NCBI GenBank assembly: GCA_041649015.1 | Contig: JBAZNU010000001.1 | Location: 496,001 to 560,000 of the forward strand | Reading direction: 5' to 3' | Source: Ignavibacteria bacterium | Lineage (GTDB): Bacteria > Bacteroidota > Ignavibacteria > Tepidaquicellales > Tepidaquicellaceae | Length of the DNA stretch: 64,000 nucleotides | Part shown: positions 28,870-37,957 of the stretch, piece by piece | Layout of the letters: the number at the start of each line of letters is the position of its first letter | How positions within the stretch are numbered: the stretch's first letter is position 1 | Notes under the pieces: model-generated | The model's database searches: none | Told to the model about the DNA's origin: nothing | The model's input: the letters and a program-made list of their open reading frames with translations, nothing else | Translations under genes and position numbers: made by a program

Positions 28870-30147
28870 ATGGGTTTAAAAGAAGTATTAAATACTAACA
28901 TAAAACACGAATCAAAATCGCTGGAAAGCAAACGACAGGATGCGCTTGCAACGCTTGAAAGAACAGGGTTTCCGACAAAGAGCCACGAAGAGTGGAGGTT
29001 TACGAATGTAAGCACAATTGTAAATACTAGTTTTTCGTTGGTAGAGGAGCCAAAGTTAAATAAACGTGCGATAGAAAAACTTGATGAGTACAAGTTCGAT
29101 GCAAACATTGTTGTAATTTATAATGGAACGTATGCGAAGGAGCTTTCAAAGATACAAGATAAGAATGAAAAGATTTTCATAGGAAGTTTTGCCGATGCTA
29201 TGGCAGCGGGGCATGAAAAGATATTTGAAGAACATTTCGGAAAATACGCAAACGATAAGACAGACGGCTTTACAGCGTTGAACACCTCGATGATAAACGG
29301 CGGACTTTTTGTGTATGTACCAACGAATGCGGAAATAGAAAAGCCTGTGGTGATAATAAATTTTATAGAAGAATCGGATAAAGATGTATTTGCAAACCAC
29401 AGAAACCTCATAGTTGTTGAAAGCGGAGGAAAAGCTGATGTAATCGAGGTGTATTATGCAAACGGCAAACGTTCTTCATTTTCAAATACTGTAACAGAAA
29501 TATATCTTGAAGAAAATTCAGAACTTCATCACAACAAGGTACAGAATGAGGGGGTTGAAGCATATCATATAGGAACGACACAAGTTGAACAGAGAAATTA
29601 CAGCAGGTTTTATTCAACGGTTATATCATGGGGCGGAAGTCTTTTAAGAAATAATTTGAACTCTGTATTGAACGGAGAAGGTATAGACTGTTATTTCAGA
29701 GGATTTTATCTCGCGAGAGGAAAACAGCTGATTGACAACCACACACTTGCAGACCATGCAAAGCCAAACAGCCACAGTAACGAGCTCTACAAGGGATTGC
29801 TTGAAGACGAAAGCACGGGTGTTTTCAACGGAAAGATAATGGTGCGACAGGATGCACAAAAGACAAATGCATATCAGACTAACACAAACATACTACTTTC
29901 TAACGAGGCAACTATAAATTCAAAACCGCAGCTTGAAATATTTGCGGATGACGTTAAATGCAGCCATGGCGCAACGACGGGACAGATTAATCCTGATGAG
30001 GTATTTTACTTAAGGTCGAGAGGAATTTCGGAGGCTGAGGCGAAGAAGCTTTTGCTATCAGCATTTGCTCATGAAATAATAGATGAAGTTGCAAACGAAG
30101 AATTCAAAAAGCTGCTTATAAAGAAACTTGATAAGAAGCTTGGCTAA
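28870..30147 (+). CDS. sufD: Fe-S assembly protein SufD
   Basis: SufD of 425 aa, partner of SufB and SufC in scaffold assembly and iron entry. N-terminal helical part (PTKSHEEWRFTNVS), central right-handed beta-helix, and the C-terminal SufB/D signature: DDVKCSHGATTGQINPDEVFYL with RGISEAEAKKLLLSAFAHEI. Length is normal. It follows sufC by 2 nt and precedes sufS by 21 nt, in the typical suf order. Confidence 0.96.
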   Translation: MGLKEVLNTNIKHESKSLESKRQDALATLERTGFPTKSHEEWRFTNVSTIVNTSFSLVEEPKLNKRAIEKLDEYKFDANIVVIYNGTYAKELSKIQDKNEKIFIGSFADAMAAGHEKIFEEHFGKYANDKTDGFTALNTSMINGGLFVYVPTNAEIEKPVVIINFIEESDKDVFANHRNLIVVESGGKADVIEVYYANGKRSSFSNTVTEIYLEENSELHHNKVQNEGVEAYHIGTTQVEQRNYSRFYSTVISWGGSLLRNNLNSVLNGEGIDCYFRGFYLARGKQLIDNHTLADHAKPNSHSNELYKGLLEDESTGVFNGKIMVRQDAQKTNAYQTNTNILLSNEATINSKPQLEIFADDVKCSHGATTGQINPDEVFYLRSRGISEAEAKKLLLSAFAHEIIDEVANEEFKKLLIKKLDKKLG

Positions 30148-30168
30148 AAAATTGAGAGATTTAACAAT

Positions 30169-31386
30169 ATGATTGATGTTGATAAAATAAGAAATGATTT
30201 TCCAATACTTAAGCAAAAGGTTTACGGAAAAGACCTTATATACCTTGATAATGCGGCGACAACACACAAGCCACAAGCTGTTATTGATGCAATTGCACAA
30301 TATTATTCGGAACAGAACAGCAACGTGCACAGAGGGGTACATTTCCTGAGCGACAGCGCCACTACTTTGTATGAGAATTCAAGAAAGAAGGTAGCAGAAT
30401 TTATTAATGCAAAGGATTCTAACGAGATAATATTTTTAAGAGGAACAACGGAGGCGATAAACCTTGTTGCTAACGGATACGGTGATAAGTTTATTAATAC
30501 GGGTGACGAAATAATTATATCTTACCTTGAACATCATTCGAACATAGTACCCTGGCAGATGCTTTGCGAAAGGAAGAATGCAAAACTTAAGGTTATACCC
30601 ATGAATGATAACGGCGAATTAATAATTGATGAATATAAAAAGCTTTTAAGCAAAAGGACAAAGATTGTTTCGGTGGGACATACATCGAATGCGCTCGGCA
30701 CCAAAAACCCAGTGCAAGAAATAATAAGAGATGCTCATGATGCGGGTGCGGTTGTGATGATAGACGGCGCGCAGGCGGTACAACATTCGAGCGTTGATGT
30801 TCAGGAGCTTGATGCTGATTTCTTTGCATTTTCAGGGCATAAGGTTTACGGTCCAACGGGAATAGGAGTACTTTACGGAAAAGAAGATTTACTGAATGCG
30901 ATGAGTCCTTATCAAGGCGGCGGCGATATGATAAAGAGTGTTTCTTTTGAGAAGACAACGTACAATGAGCTGCCGTATAAATTTGAAGCAGGCACACCGG
31001 ATATTTGCGGAGCGATAGTAATGTCAGAAGCGTTAGAATACGTGAAGAATATTGGACTTAAGGACATTGCAGAATATGAAAATGAGTTATTAAGATACGG
31101 AACAGAGAGGTTAAAAGAAATCGATGGGTTCCGTTTAATCGGCAATGCAAAGAATAAGACAAGCGTAATATCGTTTTTACTTGACGGGATACATCCTTAT
31201 GATGTGGGGACGATACTCGATAAACAGGGCATAGCGGTGAGAACAGGCCATCATTGTGCAGAGCCGCTTATGAACAGGCTGGGAATTCCGGGAACGGTGA
31301 GGGCTTCGTTTGGCATTTATAATACGAAAAGTGAAATAGATGCTTTAGTTGATGGAGTAAAAAAGGCAAAGAAAATGTTATCATAA
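30169..31386 (+). CDS. sufS: Cysteine desulfurase SufS
   Basis: PLP enzyme of 405 aa that takes sulfur from cysteine for Fe-S assembly. Seen: N-terminal YLDNAATTHKPQAVID, PLP lysine in FSGHKVYGPTGIGVLYG and the catalytic cysteine in RTGHHCAEPLMNRLG (about residue 364). The short RxGHHCA loop marks the group II (SufS) type. SufE, its usual activator, starts 3 nt downstream. Confidence 0.96.
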   Translation: MIDVDKIRNDFPILKQKVYGKDLIYLDNAATTHKPQAVIDAIAQYYSEQNSNVHRGVHFLSDSATTLYENSRKKVAEFINAKDSNEIIFLRGTTEAINLVANGYGDKFINTGDEIIISYLEHHSNIVPWQMLCERKNAKLKVIPMNDNGELIIDEYKKLLSKRTKIVSVGHTSNALGTKNPVQEIIRDAHDAGAVVMIDGAQAVQHSSVDVQELDADFFAFSGHKVYGPTGIGVLYGKEDLLNAMSPYQGGGDMIKSVSFEKTTYNELPYKFEAGTPDICGAIVMSEALEYVKNIGLKDIAEYENELLRYGTERLKEIDGFRLIGNAKNKTSVISFLLDGIHPYDVGTILDKQGIAVRTGHHCAEPLMNRLGIPGTVRASFGIYNTKSEIDALVDGVKKAKKMLS

Positions 31387-31389
31387 AGT

Positions 31390-31815
31390 ATGGAAGATAC
31401 GATAGAGAAAACTGAGGCGGAAATATTAGAAGACTTTTCATTCTTTGATAATTGGGAAGATAAGTATGAATACATAATAGACTTCGGAAAAAGCCTGAAA
31501 CCGATGGACCCGATTTACAAAACAGATGAGAACAAAGTTGCGGGCTGTGTATCGCAAGTATGGCTGCACACAGAATATAAAGAAGGAAAGTTATTCTTTG
31601 AGGCAGACAGCGATGCGATAATAACAAAAGGGCTTGTAGGGCTGCTTGTGAAAGTTTTATCGGGGAAAAAACCTTTAGACATAATGAACGCAAAACTTGA
31701 ATTTTTAGACAAGATAGGAATGAAAGAACATCTTTCTCCGACGAGGTCGAACGGACTTGTTTCGATGATAAAATTCATGAAAAGAAACGCGGAACAACAT
31801 ATTAACGGCAATTAA
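31390..31815 (+). CDS. sufE: Sulfur acceptor SufE
   Basis: SufE of 141 aa, which accepts persulfide from SufS and hands it to SufBCD. The catalytic Cys is in NKVAGCVSQVWL (about residue 54), preceded by WEDKYEYIIDFGK and followed by AIITKGLVGLLVKVLSGK, all characteristic. Normal length. Placed immediately after sufS (3-nt gap) and 14 nt before the sufT-like gene. Confidence 0.95.
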   Translation: MEDTIEKTEAEILEDFSFFDNWEDKYEYIIDFGKSLKPMDPIYKTDENKVAGCVSQVWLHTEYKEGKLFFEADSDAIITKGLVGLLVKVLSGKKPLDIMNAKLEFLDKIGMKEHLSPTRSNGLVSMIKFMKRNAEQHINGN

Positions 31816-31829
31816 ATCAGGGGTTTTAT

Positions 31830-32213
31830 TTGGAAGAAATGAAAGAAGAAAATATAAACAAAGAAGAGAAAAGGACAGAAGCTGTGAACGAATGCAAGAC
31901 GGTTGAACTTGAAGTACTGAAAGAAGAAGTTGTAAAAGTACTGAAGAACTGTTTTGATCCGGAAATCCCTGTTAATATTTATGATTTAGGTTTGATTTAT
32001 GATATTAATCTTGCAACGAACGGAGATGTATTTGTTGTAATGACATTAACCTCGCCTGCCTGTCCTGTAGCGGGTACGCTGCCCGGAGAAGTACAAGAAA
32101 AACTTAGGGAACATCCAATGGTAAACGATGCAAGAGTAGAAATAACCTTTGACCCTCCGTGGAGTTTTGACAACATGTCGGAAGAGGCAAAGTACGAATT
32201 GGGGTTTATCTAA
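31830..32213 (+). CDS. sufT: SufT/MIP18-type DUF59 Fe-S maturation protein
   Basis: Protein of 127 aa with an acidic/lysine N-terminus (about 1-30) and a DUF59 domain: VLKNCFDPEIPVNIYDLGL, then TLTSPACPVAGTLPGEV with the conserved Cys, then ITFDPPWSFDNMSEEAK. DUF59 proteins act in late Fe-S cluster delivery. The TTG at 31830 has AGGGG 7 nt upstream; an in-frame ATG at 31839 is the alternative. Its stop abuts, base to base, the stop of the convergent HMA gene. Confidence 0.9.
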   Translation: MEEMKEENINKEEKRTEAVNECKTVELEVLKEEVVKVLKNCFDPEIPVNIYDLGLIYDINLATNGDVFVVMTLTSPACPVAGTLPGEVQEKLREHPMVNDARVEITFDPPWSFDNMSEEAKYELGFI

Positions 32214-32423
32214 TTATACTTTTTCGGCAAAGTATCCAACCTCTGAAAGAGCCGTTATAATCTTTTCAGCCTCGGGATTTTCCCCCTTAATTGTTAAAAT
32301 TTTATCTTCACTATTTAAATCGACGTTCCACTCGTTAATTCCATTATCCGAATCAAGAACGGGGGTAATCTTACTAATGCAATGATTACAATTAATGTTT
32401 GTCTTGAATTTTATTTCTGTCAT
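32214..32423 (-). CDS. Heavy-metal-associated (CopZ-like) domain protein
   Basis: Free-standing HMA-fold protein of 69 aa. The metal site is seen as NINCNHCISKI (C-x-x-C, about residues 10-17), with GINEWNVDL and the terminal ITALSEVGYFAEKV of the ferredoxin-like fold. Such proteins carry Cu(I) or similar ions to P-type ATPases or regulators. No cation ATPase is adjacent; the gene is alone and convergent with sufT, with directly abutting stop codons. Confidence 0.9.
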   Translation of the reverse strand: MTEIKFKTNINCNHCISKITPVLDSDNGINEWNVDLNSEDKILTIKGENPEAEKIITALSEVGYFAEKV

Positions 32424-32488
32424 ATATTAATTATTTTTATAAAAATAGGTTATTTTTAGAATCAAAGAAATTTAATAATTCATCTATA

Positions 32489-33304
32489 TTGAGACCTTGT
32501 CCATACTGCAAAAGCGGGGAGAATACACTGAGGATAAAAGAAAAAGAATTTCTCATAGTAAGGTGTACAGCCTGCGGACTGACATATCTATTGAACCCGC
32601 CAGAAGAGAGCGAAATATATGAAGATTATTATCAGATAGAGTTTAAGGGAAATGACTACCGAGAAGACTCTTCGTTTGAACATTTACGAGAGATATTTGA
32701 GATAAACGAGCAGCGAACCGGATTAATAAAAAAGTTCGCTTCACTTACAGATGATTTCAAATTACTTGATATAGGATGCGGCTCGGGATTGTTTTTGAAA
32801 TCGTGCAAAGATGCGGGAATACAAGGAGAAGGGATTGATGTATCGAATAACGCTTTAGACTTTGCAAGAAATGAATTCGGACTTGATGTTTATAATAGAA
32901 CAACAGAAGACCTGATAAACGAAGGGAAGAAATATGATTTGATAACGATGTGGCATGTACTGGAGCATATTTTAAATCCGATTGAAGAATTAAGAAAGAT
33001 AAAAGAGTTACTTTCGCTAAACGGGTATCTGATGGTAGAAGTACCGAATTTAAACAGCATTAAGTTTAAACTGAGCGGAAATAAATGGAAAGGCGGGAAT
33101 CATCCATTGTATCACAGAAGCTTTTTCACTTCGAAGACACTCGGGGAAACGCTAATCAAAAGCGGGTTTACAGATGTTCGGAGAATAAAGTTTTCGTATC
33201 CGCTTTCAAACAAAAGTTTTGTTTACAACTTATTAAAAATAATATTTAATGTATTTAGTGCAGACGCTTTTCTTAACTTTACAGCAAGGAATACAAATGA
33301 TTAG
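32489..33304 (+). CDS. Class I SAM methyltransferase with N-terminal zinc ribbon
   Basis: Protein of 271 aa. A zinc-ribbon start (PCPYCKSG..VRCTACGLTYL, residues 3-33) is followed by a Methyltransf_23-like domain with the SAM motif LLDIGCGSGLFLK (about 93-105), IDVSNNALDFAR and MWHVLEHILNPIEEL. This arrangement is common in polysaccharide- or lipid-linked methyltransferases. The start is TTG 32489, just before the zinc ribbon. It overlaps the following GH26-like gene by 8 nt. Substrate unknown. Confidence 0.85.
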   Translation: MRPCPYCKSGENTLRIKEKEFLIVRCTACGLTYLLNPPEESEIYEDYYQIEFKGNDYREDSSFEHLREIFEINEQRTGLIKKFASLTDDFKLLDIGCGSGLFLKSCKDAGIQGEGIDVSNNALDFARNEFGLDVYNRTTEDLINEGKKYDLITMWHVLEHILNPIEELRKIKELLSLNGYLMVEVPNLNSIKFKLSGNKWKGGNHPLYHRSFFTSKTLGETLIKSGFTDVRRIKFSYPLSNKSFVYNLLKIIFNVFSADAFLNFTARNTND

Positions 33305-34322
33305 ATTCTTGATTTTGTTTGTTGTTATAATAACGGTCACGAATTCGGCAACAGCCCAAAAAGGACAGAAACTTGTTCCTCCAACGAGCGGAATTTACGC
33401 AGGAGTATTTCCCGACATGGGCAATACAGAAGACAGCCTAACTACGGAAAGGATACAAGAATACTTAAACATAACGGGAACACAACCAGTATGGATATGC
33501 TTTTCAAACAGCTGGTTTTATGGAATTAAATTTCCGATGGAAAAAGCGAGGAAGGTGGCGGAGTTTAATTCAATACCTTACATAAGAATAATGCCGCGCA
33601 GCGACTGGGGGATGGGAAGACCCGACCCTGTTTATGGACTGGATAAAATAGCTGACGGAGATTTCGACAAAGATTTGATTAAGTGGGCAAAAGATGCGAA
33701 GAAGTTCGGCAAGCCGATACTTGTAGAATTTGCACCTGAGATGAACGGCAACTGGTTTCCCTGGAGCGGTGTGTTTAATTTCGAAGAAGAGGGTGCTGAT
33801 TTGTACAAAGAGGCACACAGGCATGTTGTGGAATTGATGAGAGAAGCTGGGGCAGACAATTTAACATGGATGTATCACGTGAATGCAGTCTCAGAGCCAA
33901 ACGCAGACTGGAACAGATTTAAATCTTATTATCCCGGGGATGACTATATAGACTGGTTAGGGATGAGTGTTTACGGTTCGCAGAAAGTCGGCTGGCCGTG
34001 GGCATTTTTCTTTCCTTATTTCAGAAATGCATACAGGGAGCTTGAAAAACTTTCAAAGGTTAAACCTATTGCAATAGCAGAGTTTGGGGTTGTTGAGGAC
34101 CCGAGTGCGGGTAACAAAGCTGACTGGATAAGGGACGCATTTGAAACTGTGCTCAGCGGACAGTTTCCGAGACTGAAAGCCATCTCGTACTGGCATTCAT
34201 CTTTTGATAATGCAGACGGGTCAATTTCAAATATGCGCGTGGACTCGTCTCCGGAGGCTCTGAAGGTTTATAATGAGTTTATAAATATGGAAGAGTTTAA
34301 GGTTAAGGCAACATTTAAATAG
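33297..34322 (+). CDS. Exported glycoside hydrolase family 26-like protein (beta-mannanase fold)
   Basis: Secreted 341-aa (beta/alpha)8 enzyme. Start at ATG 33297 with AAGGA upstream gives the signal MIRFLILFVVIITVTNSATAQ; a start at 33249 would place 16 extra residues before it. GH26 signatures: VEFAPEMNGNWFPWSG with the acid/base Glu, MYHVNAVSEPNADWNRF, YIDWLGMSVYG, and the nucleophile Glu in PIAIAEFGVVED. Likely cuts beta-mannan or a related glucan; specificity is not decidable. It overlaps the methyltransferase by 8 nt, so it is co-translated. Confidence 0.8.
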   Translation: MIRFLILFVVIITVTNSATAQKGQKLVPPTSGIYAGVFPDMGNTEDSLTTERIQEYLNITGTQPVWICFSNSWFYGIKFPMEKARKVAEFNSIPYIRIMPRSDWGMGRPDPVYGLDKIADGDFDKDLIKWAKDAKKFGKPILVEFAPEMNGNWFPWSGVFNFEEEGADLYKEAHRHVVELMREAGADNLTWMYHVNAVSEPNADWNRFKSYYPGDDYIDWLGMSVYGSQKVGWPWAFFFPYFRNAYRELEKLSKVKPIAIAEFGVVEDPSAGNKADWIRDAFETVLSGQFPRLKAISYWHSSFDNADGSISNMRVDSSPEALKVYNEFINMEEFKVKATFK

Positions 34323-34364
34323 AATATCAGAACAAATTATTTTAAAATATTAAAAAGGAGCATA

Positions 34365-34877
34365 ATGAAAGAAAAGAGTATTGAGCTTTTAAACAAAGCA
34401 GTAGCGGATGAACTCTCTGCGGTTCATCAATATATGTATTTTCATTTTCACTGCGACGATCAGGGATATGACCTGCTTGCGAGTCTTTTTAAGAAAACGG
34501 CAATAGAAGAAATGATGCATATAGAACTATTAGCCGACAGAATATTATTTCTGAAGGGCGAGGTTGAATTAGCGGCTTTAAATGAGGTAAAGAAAATTCA
34601 CGATGTAAAAGAGATGCTCAAGATGGCAAAGGAGATGGAAACAGGCAGTGCCGATGCGTACAACAAATGGGCGAATGAATGTGCACAGAATGCAGATTCG
34701 GTTTCAAAGAAACTTTTTGAGACGCTGGTTGAAGACGAAGAAAGACATTTTTCACAGTATGACGATGAGACAGAGAACATGCTTAAGTTTGGCGATAACT
34801 ATCTTGCGCTGCAATCAATAGAAAGAAGCAAGACGGTTGCAATAAGACCTGCGACAGGCAGGCCGGAAGGTGTTTAG
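34365..34877 (+). CDS. Bacterioferritin-like diiron protein
   Basis: Four-helix ferritin-like protein of 170 aa for iron storage or detoxification. The diiron ligands are visible: ADELSAVHQY (Glu 16), IEEMMHIE (Glu and His near 51-54), METGSADAY (Glu near 91) and VEDEERHF (Glu and His near 125-130). It lacks an obvious heme-ligand Met at the usual place, and the C-terminal tail (about 150-170) is polar, so heme binding is doubtful. AAAGGAG precedes the start. A strong terminator follows; it is monocistronic. Confidence 0.88.
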   Translation: MKEKSIELLNKAVADELSAVHQYMYFHFHCDDQGYDLLASLFKKTAIEEMMHIELLADRILFLKGEVELAALNEVKKIHDVKEMLKMAKEMETGSADAYNKWANECAQNADSVSKKLFETLVEDEERHFSQYDDETENMLKFGDNYLALQSIERSKTVAIRPATGRPEGV

Positions 34878-34913
34878 TCCGTTGATTGACGCAAAGAACG
34901 GTATTTAAAATGG

Positions 34914-34945
34914 AAGGGACTGATAAAAACATCAGTCCCTTTTTA
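34914..34945 (+). terminator. Strong Rho-independent terminator
   Basis: Perfect 10-bp stem AGGGACTGAT / ATCAGTCCCT, loop AAAAAC, then five T; ends the bacterioferritin-like transcript. Confidence 0.95.
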
Positions 34946-35002
34946 GTTAGCATTATGAAAATAAAATCTTTGTGATACTACATGCTTTTTAAAGAATGGG
35001 TT

Positions 35003-36019
35003 TTAGTAACTCATCTCATCAATTTTAACTTTGCCTTTATATATTTTTTGAATTATAACCGTATAAGTTATTACAAAGGGCATTCCTATGATCGCCATTA
35101 TAAGCATAATCATTAAAGTTTTCTGCGAAGATGCTGCGTTGTATATGTTCAAACTGTATTCGGGATTCAGGTTCGACAAAACAAGGTTCGGGAAAATGCC
35201 TATCGCAAACAGCACCAGCAGCATTGCAATTGTTGCAGATGATGACAAAAACGCTCTAAACTCCTTGCCATGATGAATTTCTCTGGGAATGTTTGCTATT
35301 GCAAGCATAGTAATGATCGCCAGAAGAAAGAATGGAGGGAAATCTTTAAAGTGGTTTACCATAGCAGGATAATAGATTAATGTTGCCATAGTAGTAGTGA
35401 CAAAACAGATTGTAAAGAAAATAATTGTATTATTAACCCAGCCTCTTGTTTGAATTTGCAGGTCCCCTTCGGTTTTCATAGCCAGATAGATTGCACCATG
35501 CATCATAAACAATGAGATTGTTGTAATACCAACGAGTAAAGAATATGGGTTTAACAGTTCGAGAAAAGTACCGGCATATTCTTTGTCATAACCGATTGCG
35601 ATACCCGTGATAATATTTCCCAAGGCAACACCCATGAGCAAAGCGATAAAGATACTTGAAAAACTAAATGCTCTATCCCACCAAGCTCTCCATTTCATAT
35701 TCTCCTGTTTACTCCTGAATTCAATCGCTACGGCACGAAATATCAGAAAAAATAGAAGAAGCATGAAGGCGATATAGAAACCCGAGAAAACTGTTGCATA
35801 AACATCGGGAAATGCCGCGAACAGTGCTCCTCCGCCAGTTACGAGCCATACCTCATTCCCATCCCAAACAGGACCGATAGAATTAATTGAAATTCTTCGA
35901 TTTAAATCGCCTTTTGTAAGCAGGTGTAAAGCACCTACTCCAAGGTCGTACCCATCAAGGATAGCATATCCAGTAAGCAAAATTCCAACCAGAATAAACC
36001 AGATAATATTTAAATCCAT
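35003..36019 (-). CDS. cydB: Cytochrome bd oxidase subunit II
   Basis: CydB of 338 aa with about nine transmembrane helices. The opening WFILVGILLTGYAILDGYDLGVGALHLL and SIGPVWDGNEVWLVTGGGALFAAFP are family signatures. With CydA (6 nt upstream in the transcript) it forms a high-affinity quinol oxidase of the inner membrane, giving microaerobic respiration and oxidative or nitrosative tolerance. No cydX-like small gene follows. The convergent bacterioferritin-like gene ends 126 nt away. Confidence 0.95.
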   Translation of the reverse strand: MDLNIIWFILVGILLTGYAILDGYDLGVGALHLLTKGDLNRRISINSIGPVWDGNEVWLVTGGGALFAAFPDVYATVFSGFYIAFMLLLFFLIFRAVAIEFRSKQENMKWRAWWDRAFSFSSIFIALLMGVALGNIITGIAIGYDKEYAGTFLELLNPYSLLVGITTISLFMMHGAIYLAMKTEGDLQIQTRGWVNNTIIFFTICFVTTTMATLIYYPAMVNHFKDFPPFFLLAIITMLAIANIPREIHHGKEFRAFLSSSATIAMLLVLFAIGIFPNLVLSNLNPEYSLNIYNAASSQKTLMIMLIMAIIGMPFVITYTVIIQKIYKGKVKIDEMSY

Positions 36020-36025
36020 AATAAT

Positions 36026-37396
36026 TTAATTGTTTTTAATTATTGCTTTCTGAGAAGAATAAACCTCATCAGAAATCTCACTCATACCGGGACCATGTTT
36101 AATTTTTCTATCGAGCAAGAACAAAAAGAGCAAGAACAAAAGAGCGTATATAAGAAGAAACAGTATAAGAGAGAAAAGCACCTCGCTTCCGGAAACTGAT
36201 TTTGAAAAGGCATCCTTTGTACGAAGCAAATTATAAACTATCCACGGCTGTCTGCCTACTTCGGCAGATATCCACCCGAGTTGATTTGCGGCCTGCGGGA
36301 GAAGTACAGAAGCTATAAGGACTTTAAGCATAATTTTATTTTTAAAAAGGCGCTCATTGCGAAGCATGAATATTGAGAGCACGCTTATAAAAATCAAAGT
36401 CATACCAATGAAAACCATAATATGATATGTTTGAAACACAAGGTTTACAGGAGGTCTATCCTCGCTGCTAAACTCATTCAAGCCGGTAACAGGAGTTTTT
36501 GAATCTCCATGAACGAGATAGCTCAGCATACCCGGGATAGCAATACCAAAATTAACGTTCTGCCGGCTATCGTCAACCCATCCAAAAAGATAAAGAGGTG
36601 CAGACGATGTATTGTAATGACCTTCAAAGGCAGCAAGCTTTGCAGGTTGATTTTCGCTGATACCAACAGCACTTTGATGACCAGTAAAAAGCTGAAAAAG
36701 CGACGCAAACATTGCGAGTCCGAGGGCAATCTTTATAGATTTTTTAGCGAAATCGTGATGCTTGTTTTTAAGCAGGTAAAATGCTGAGACACTTAAAACA
36801 AGGAAGGCACCCGTGAGCCAAGCGCCTGAGAGCGTATGGAGAAGTCTTTCCACCGATGAAGGATTGAAAACCATAGCCCAGAAATCAGTAATCTCTGCCC
36901 TCATAACGCCTGCATTGTTAACGATATGATAACCGGCAGGAGTTTGCTGCCAGGAATTTGCAACAACAATCCAGACTGCACTCATCATAGAGCCCAAAGA
37001 GACCATGATTGTCGAAAAGAAGTGCATTTTAGCGGAAACCCTATTCCACCCGAAAACAAGAATCGCGAGAAAACCCGATTCAAGAAAGAAAGCAAATATT
37101 CCTTCGGCAGCTAACGCGCTTCCGAAGACATCTCCGACAAACCGTGAATAAGTTGCCCAGTTTGTTCCGAATTCAAACTCCATAACGAGACCTGTTGCAA
37201 CACCCATGGCGAATACCAGCGCGAATACCTTTATCCAGAATTTGGTTATATGTTCATACGTTTTATTCTTCGTTTTGATGTACATCCCTTCCATTATAAC
37301 AAGGAGTACCCCAAGCCCAATGCTAATTGGAGGGTATATGTAATGAAAAGCTATAGTAAAAGCAAATTGAATCCGTGATAATATTTCAGTATCCAT
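36026..37396 (-). CDS. cydA: Cytochrome bd oxidase subunit I
   Basis: CydA of 456 aa carrying the hemes of the bd oxidase. Seen: the N-terminal heme ligand region FAFTIAFHYIYPPISIGLG (His 18), MEFEFGTNWATYSRFVGDVFG, and GRQPWIVYNLLRT after the Q-loop. The protein is shorter than the E. coli one, in line with the short Q-loop type. The cydAB pair is read leftward, divergent from the DUF134 gene across a 123-nt region. Confidence 0.95.
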   Translation of the reverse strand: MDTEILSRIQFAFTIAFHYIYPPISIGLGVLLVIMEGMYIKTKNKTYEHITKFWIKVFALVFAMGVATGLVMEFEFGTNWATYSRFVGDVFGSALAAEGIFAFFLESGFLAILVFGWNRVSAKMHFFSTIMVSLGSMMSAVWIVVANSWQQTPAGYHIVNNAGVMRAEITDFWAMVFNPSSVERLLHTLSGAWLTGAFLVLSVSAFYLLKNKHHDFAKKSIKIALGLAMFASLFQLFTGHQSAVGISENQPAKLAAFEGHYNTSSAPLYLFGWVDDSRQNVNFGIAIPGMLSYLVHGDSKTPVTGLNEFSSEDRPPVNLVFQTYHIMVFIGMTLIFISVLSIFMLRNERLFKNKIMLKVLIASVLLPQAANQLGWISAEVGRQPWIVYNLLRTKDAFSKSVSGSEVLFSLILFLLIYALLFLLFLFLLDRKIKHGPGMSEISDEVYSSQKAIIKNN

Positions 37397-37492
37397 TTTA
37401 AAGAATAAGATTAAACAAAACTATAAATAATTTAGATTATAACATAGAACAATTAGCTTTATAAAACCGGCAATAAATATGGCTTGATTTAT

Positions 37493-37510
37493 TATGAGCA
37501 TATGCCCATA
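37493..37510. promoter_or_regulatory. Operator-like palindrome before DUF134 gene
   Basis: TATGAGCATATGCCCATA, symmetrical except for one pair of positions, ends 9 nt before the DUF134 ATG. It is a relative of the perfect TATGAACATATGTTCATA sites at 42085 and 46133, suggesting autoregulation by the DUF134 protein. Confidence 0.6.
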
Positions 37511-37519
37511 TTGTATATT

Positions 37520-37924
37520 ATGCCAAGACCGAAGAAAATAAGGAAGGTATCGTGCAGTCCTGAGTCAAGCTATTACAAGCCAAGGGGCATTCCTTTAAGA
37601 GAGCTTGAAGAGGTAATATTAACGATTGATGAGCTGGAAGCCATAACATTGACCGATATAAAGAAGCTGTACCAGGAAGAAGCAGCTGCGAAAATGAACA
37701 TCTCAAGACAGACGCTTGGAAGGATTGTTGAAAAGGCGCATTCAAAAATTACAGAAGCAATTCTTTACGGTAAAGCGATAAAGATTGAGGGCGGAAGTTA
37801 TACTCTTGGAAGAGCGAACAACCGCAAGTGCAGGATTTGCAAGAACAATTTTGTGCTGACAGACAAGATTATAAAAAGCAATAACTGTCCCAAATGTAAT
37901 AAACTAAAAAGAATAAAGAATTAA
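37520..37924 (+). CDS. DUF134 family DNA-binding protein
   Basis: Small regulator-like protein of 134 aa. I start it at ATG 37520 (MPRPKKIRKVSC), the canonical DUF134 opening; the open frame from 37484 would run through the operator. Layout: basic N-terminus, a sigma-region-4-like helix-turn-helix (YQEEAAAKMNISRQTLGRIV, about 55-74), and a C-terminal zinc ribbon (CRICKNNF..NCPKCNK). DUF134 proteins are uncharacterised but often sit near NifX-like genes, as here. It leads a plus-strand run with cysteine synthase, a NifX-like gene and a peroxiredoxin. Confidence 0.88.
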   Translation: MPRPKKIRKVSCSPESSYYKPRGIPLRELEEVILTIDELEAITLTDIKKLYQEEAAAKMNISRQTLGRIVEKAHSKITEAILYGKAIKIEGGSYTLGRANNRKCRICKNNFVLTDKIIKSNNCPKCNKLKRIKN

Positions 37925-37957
37925 TCTGATATTTTCACAAAAGCAAATTATAAACAA

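Noticed and set aside
37484..37519. Longer DUF134 protein from ATG 37484
   Set aside because: The extra residues are not conserved in style, and the segment contains the operator palindrome; MPRPKK at 37520 is the canonical start.
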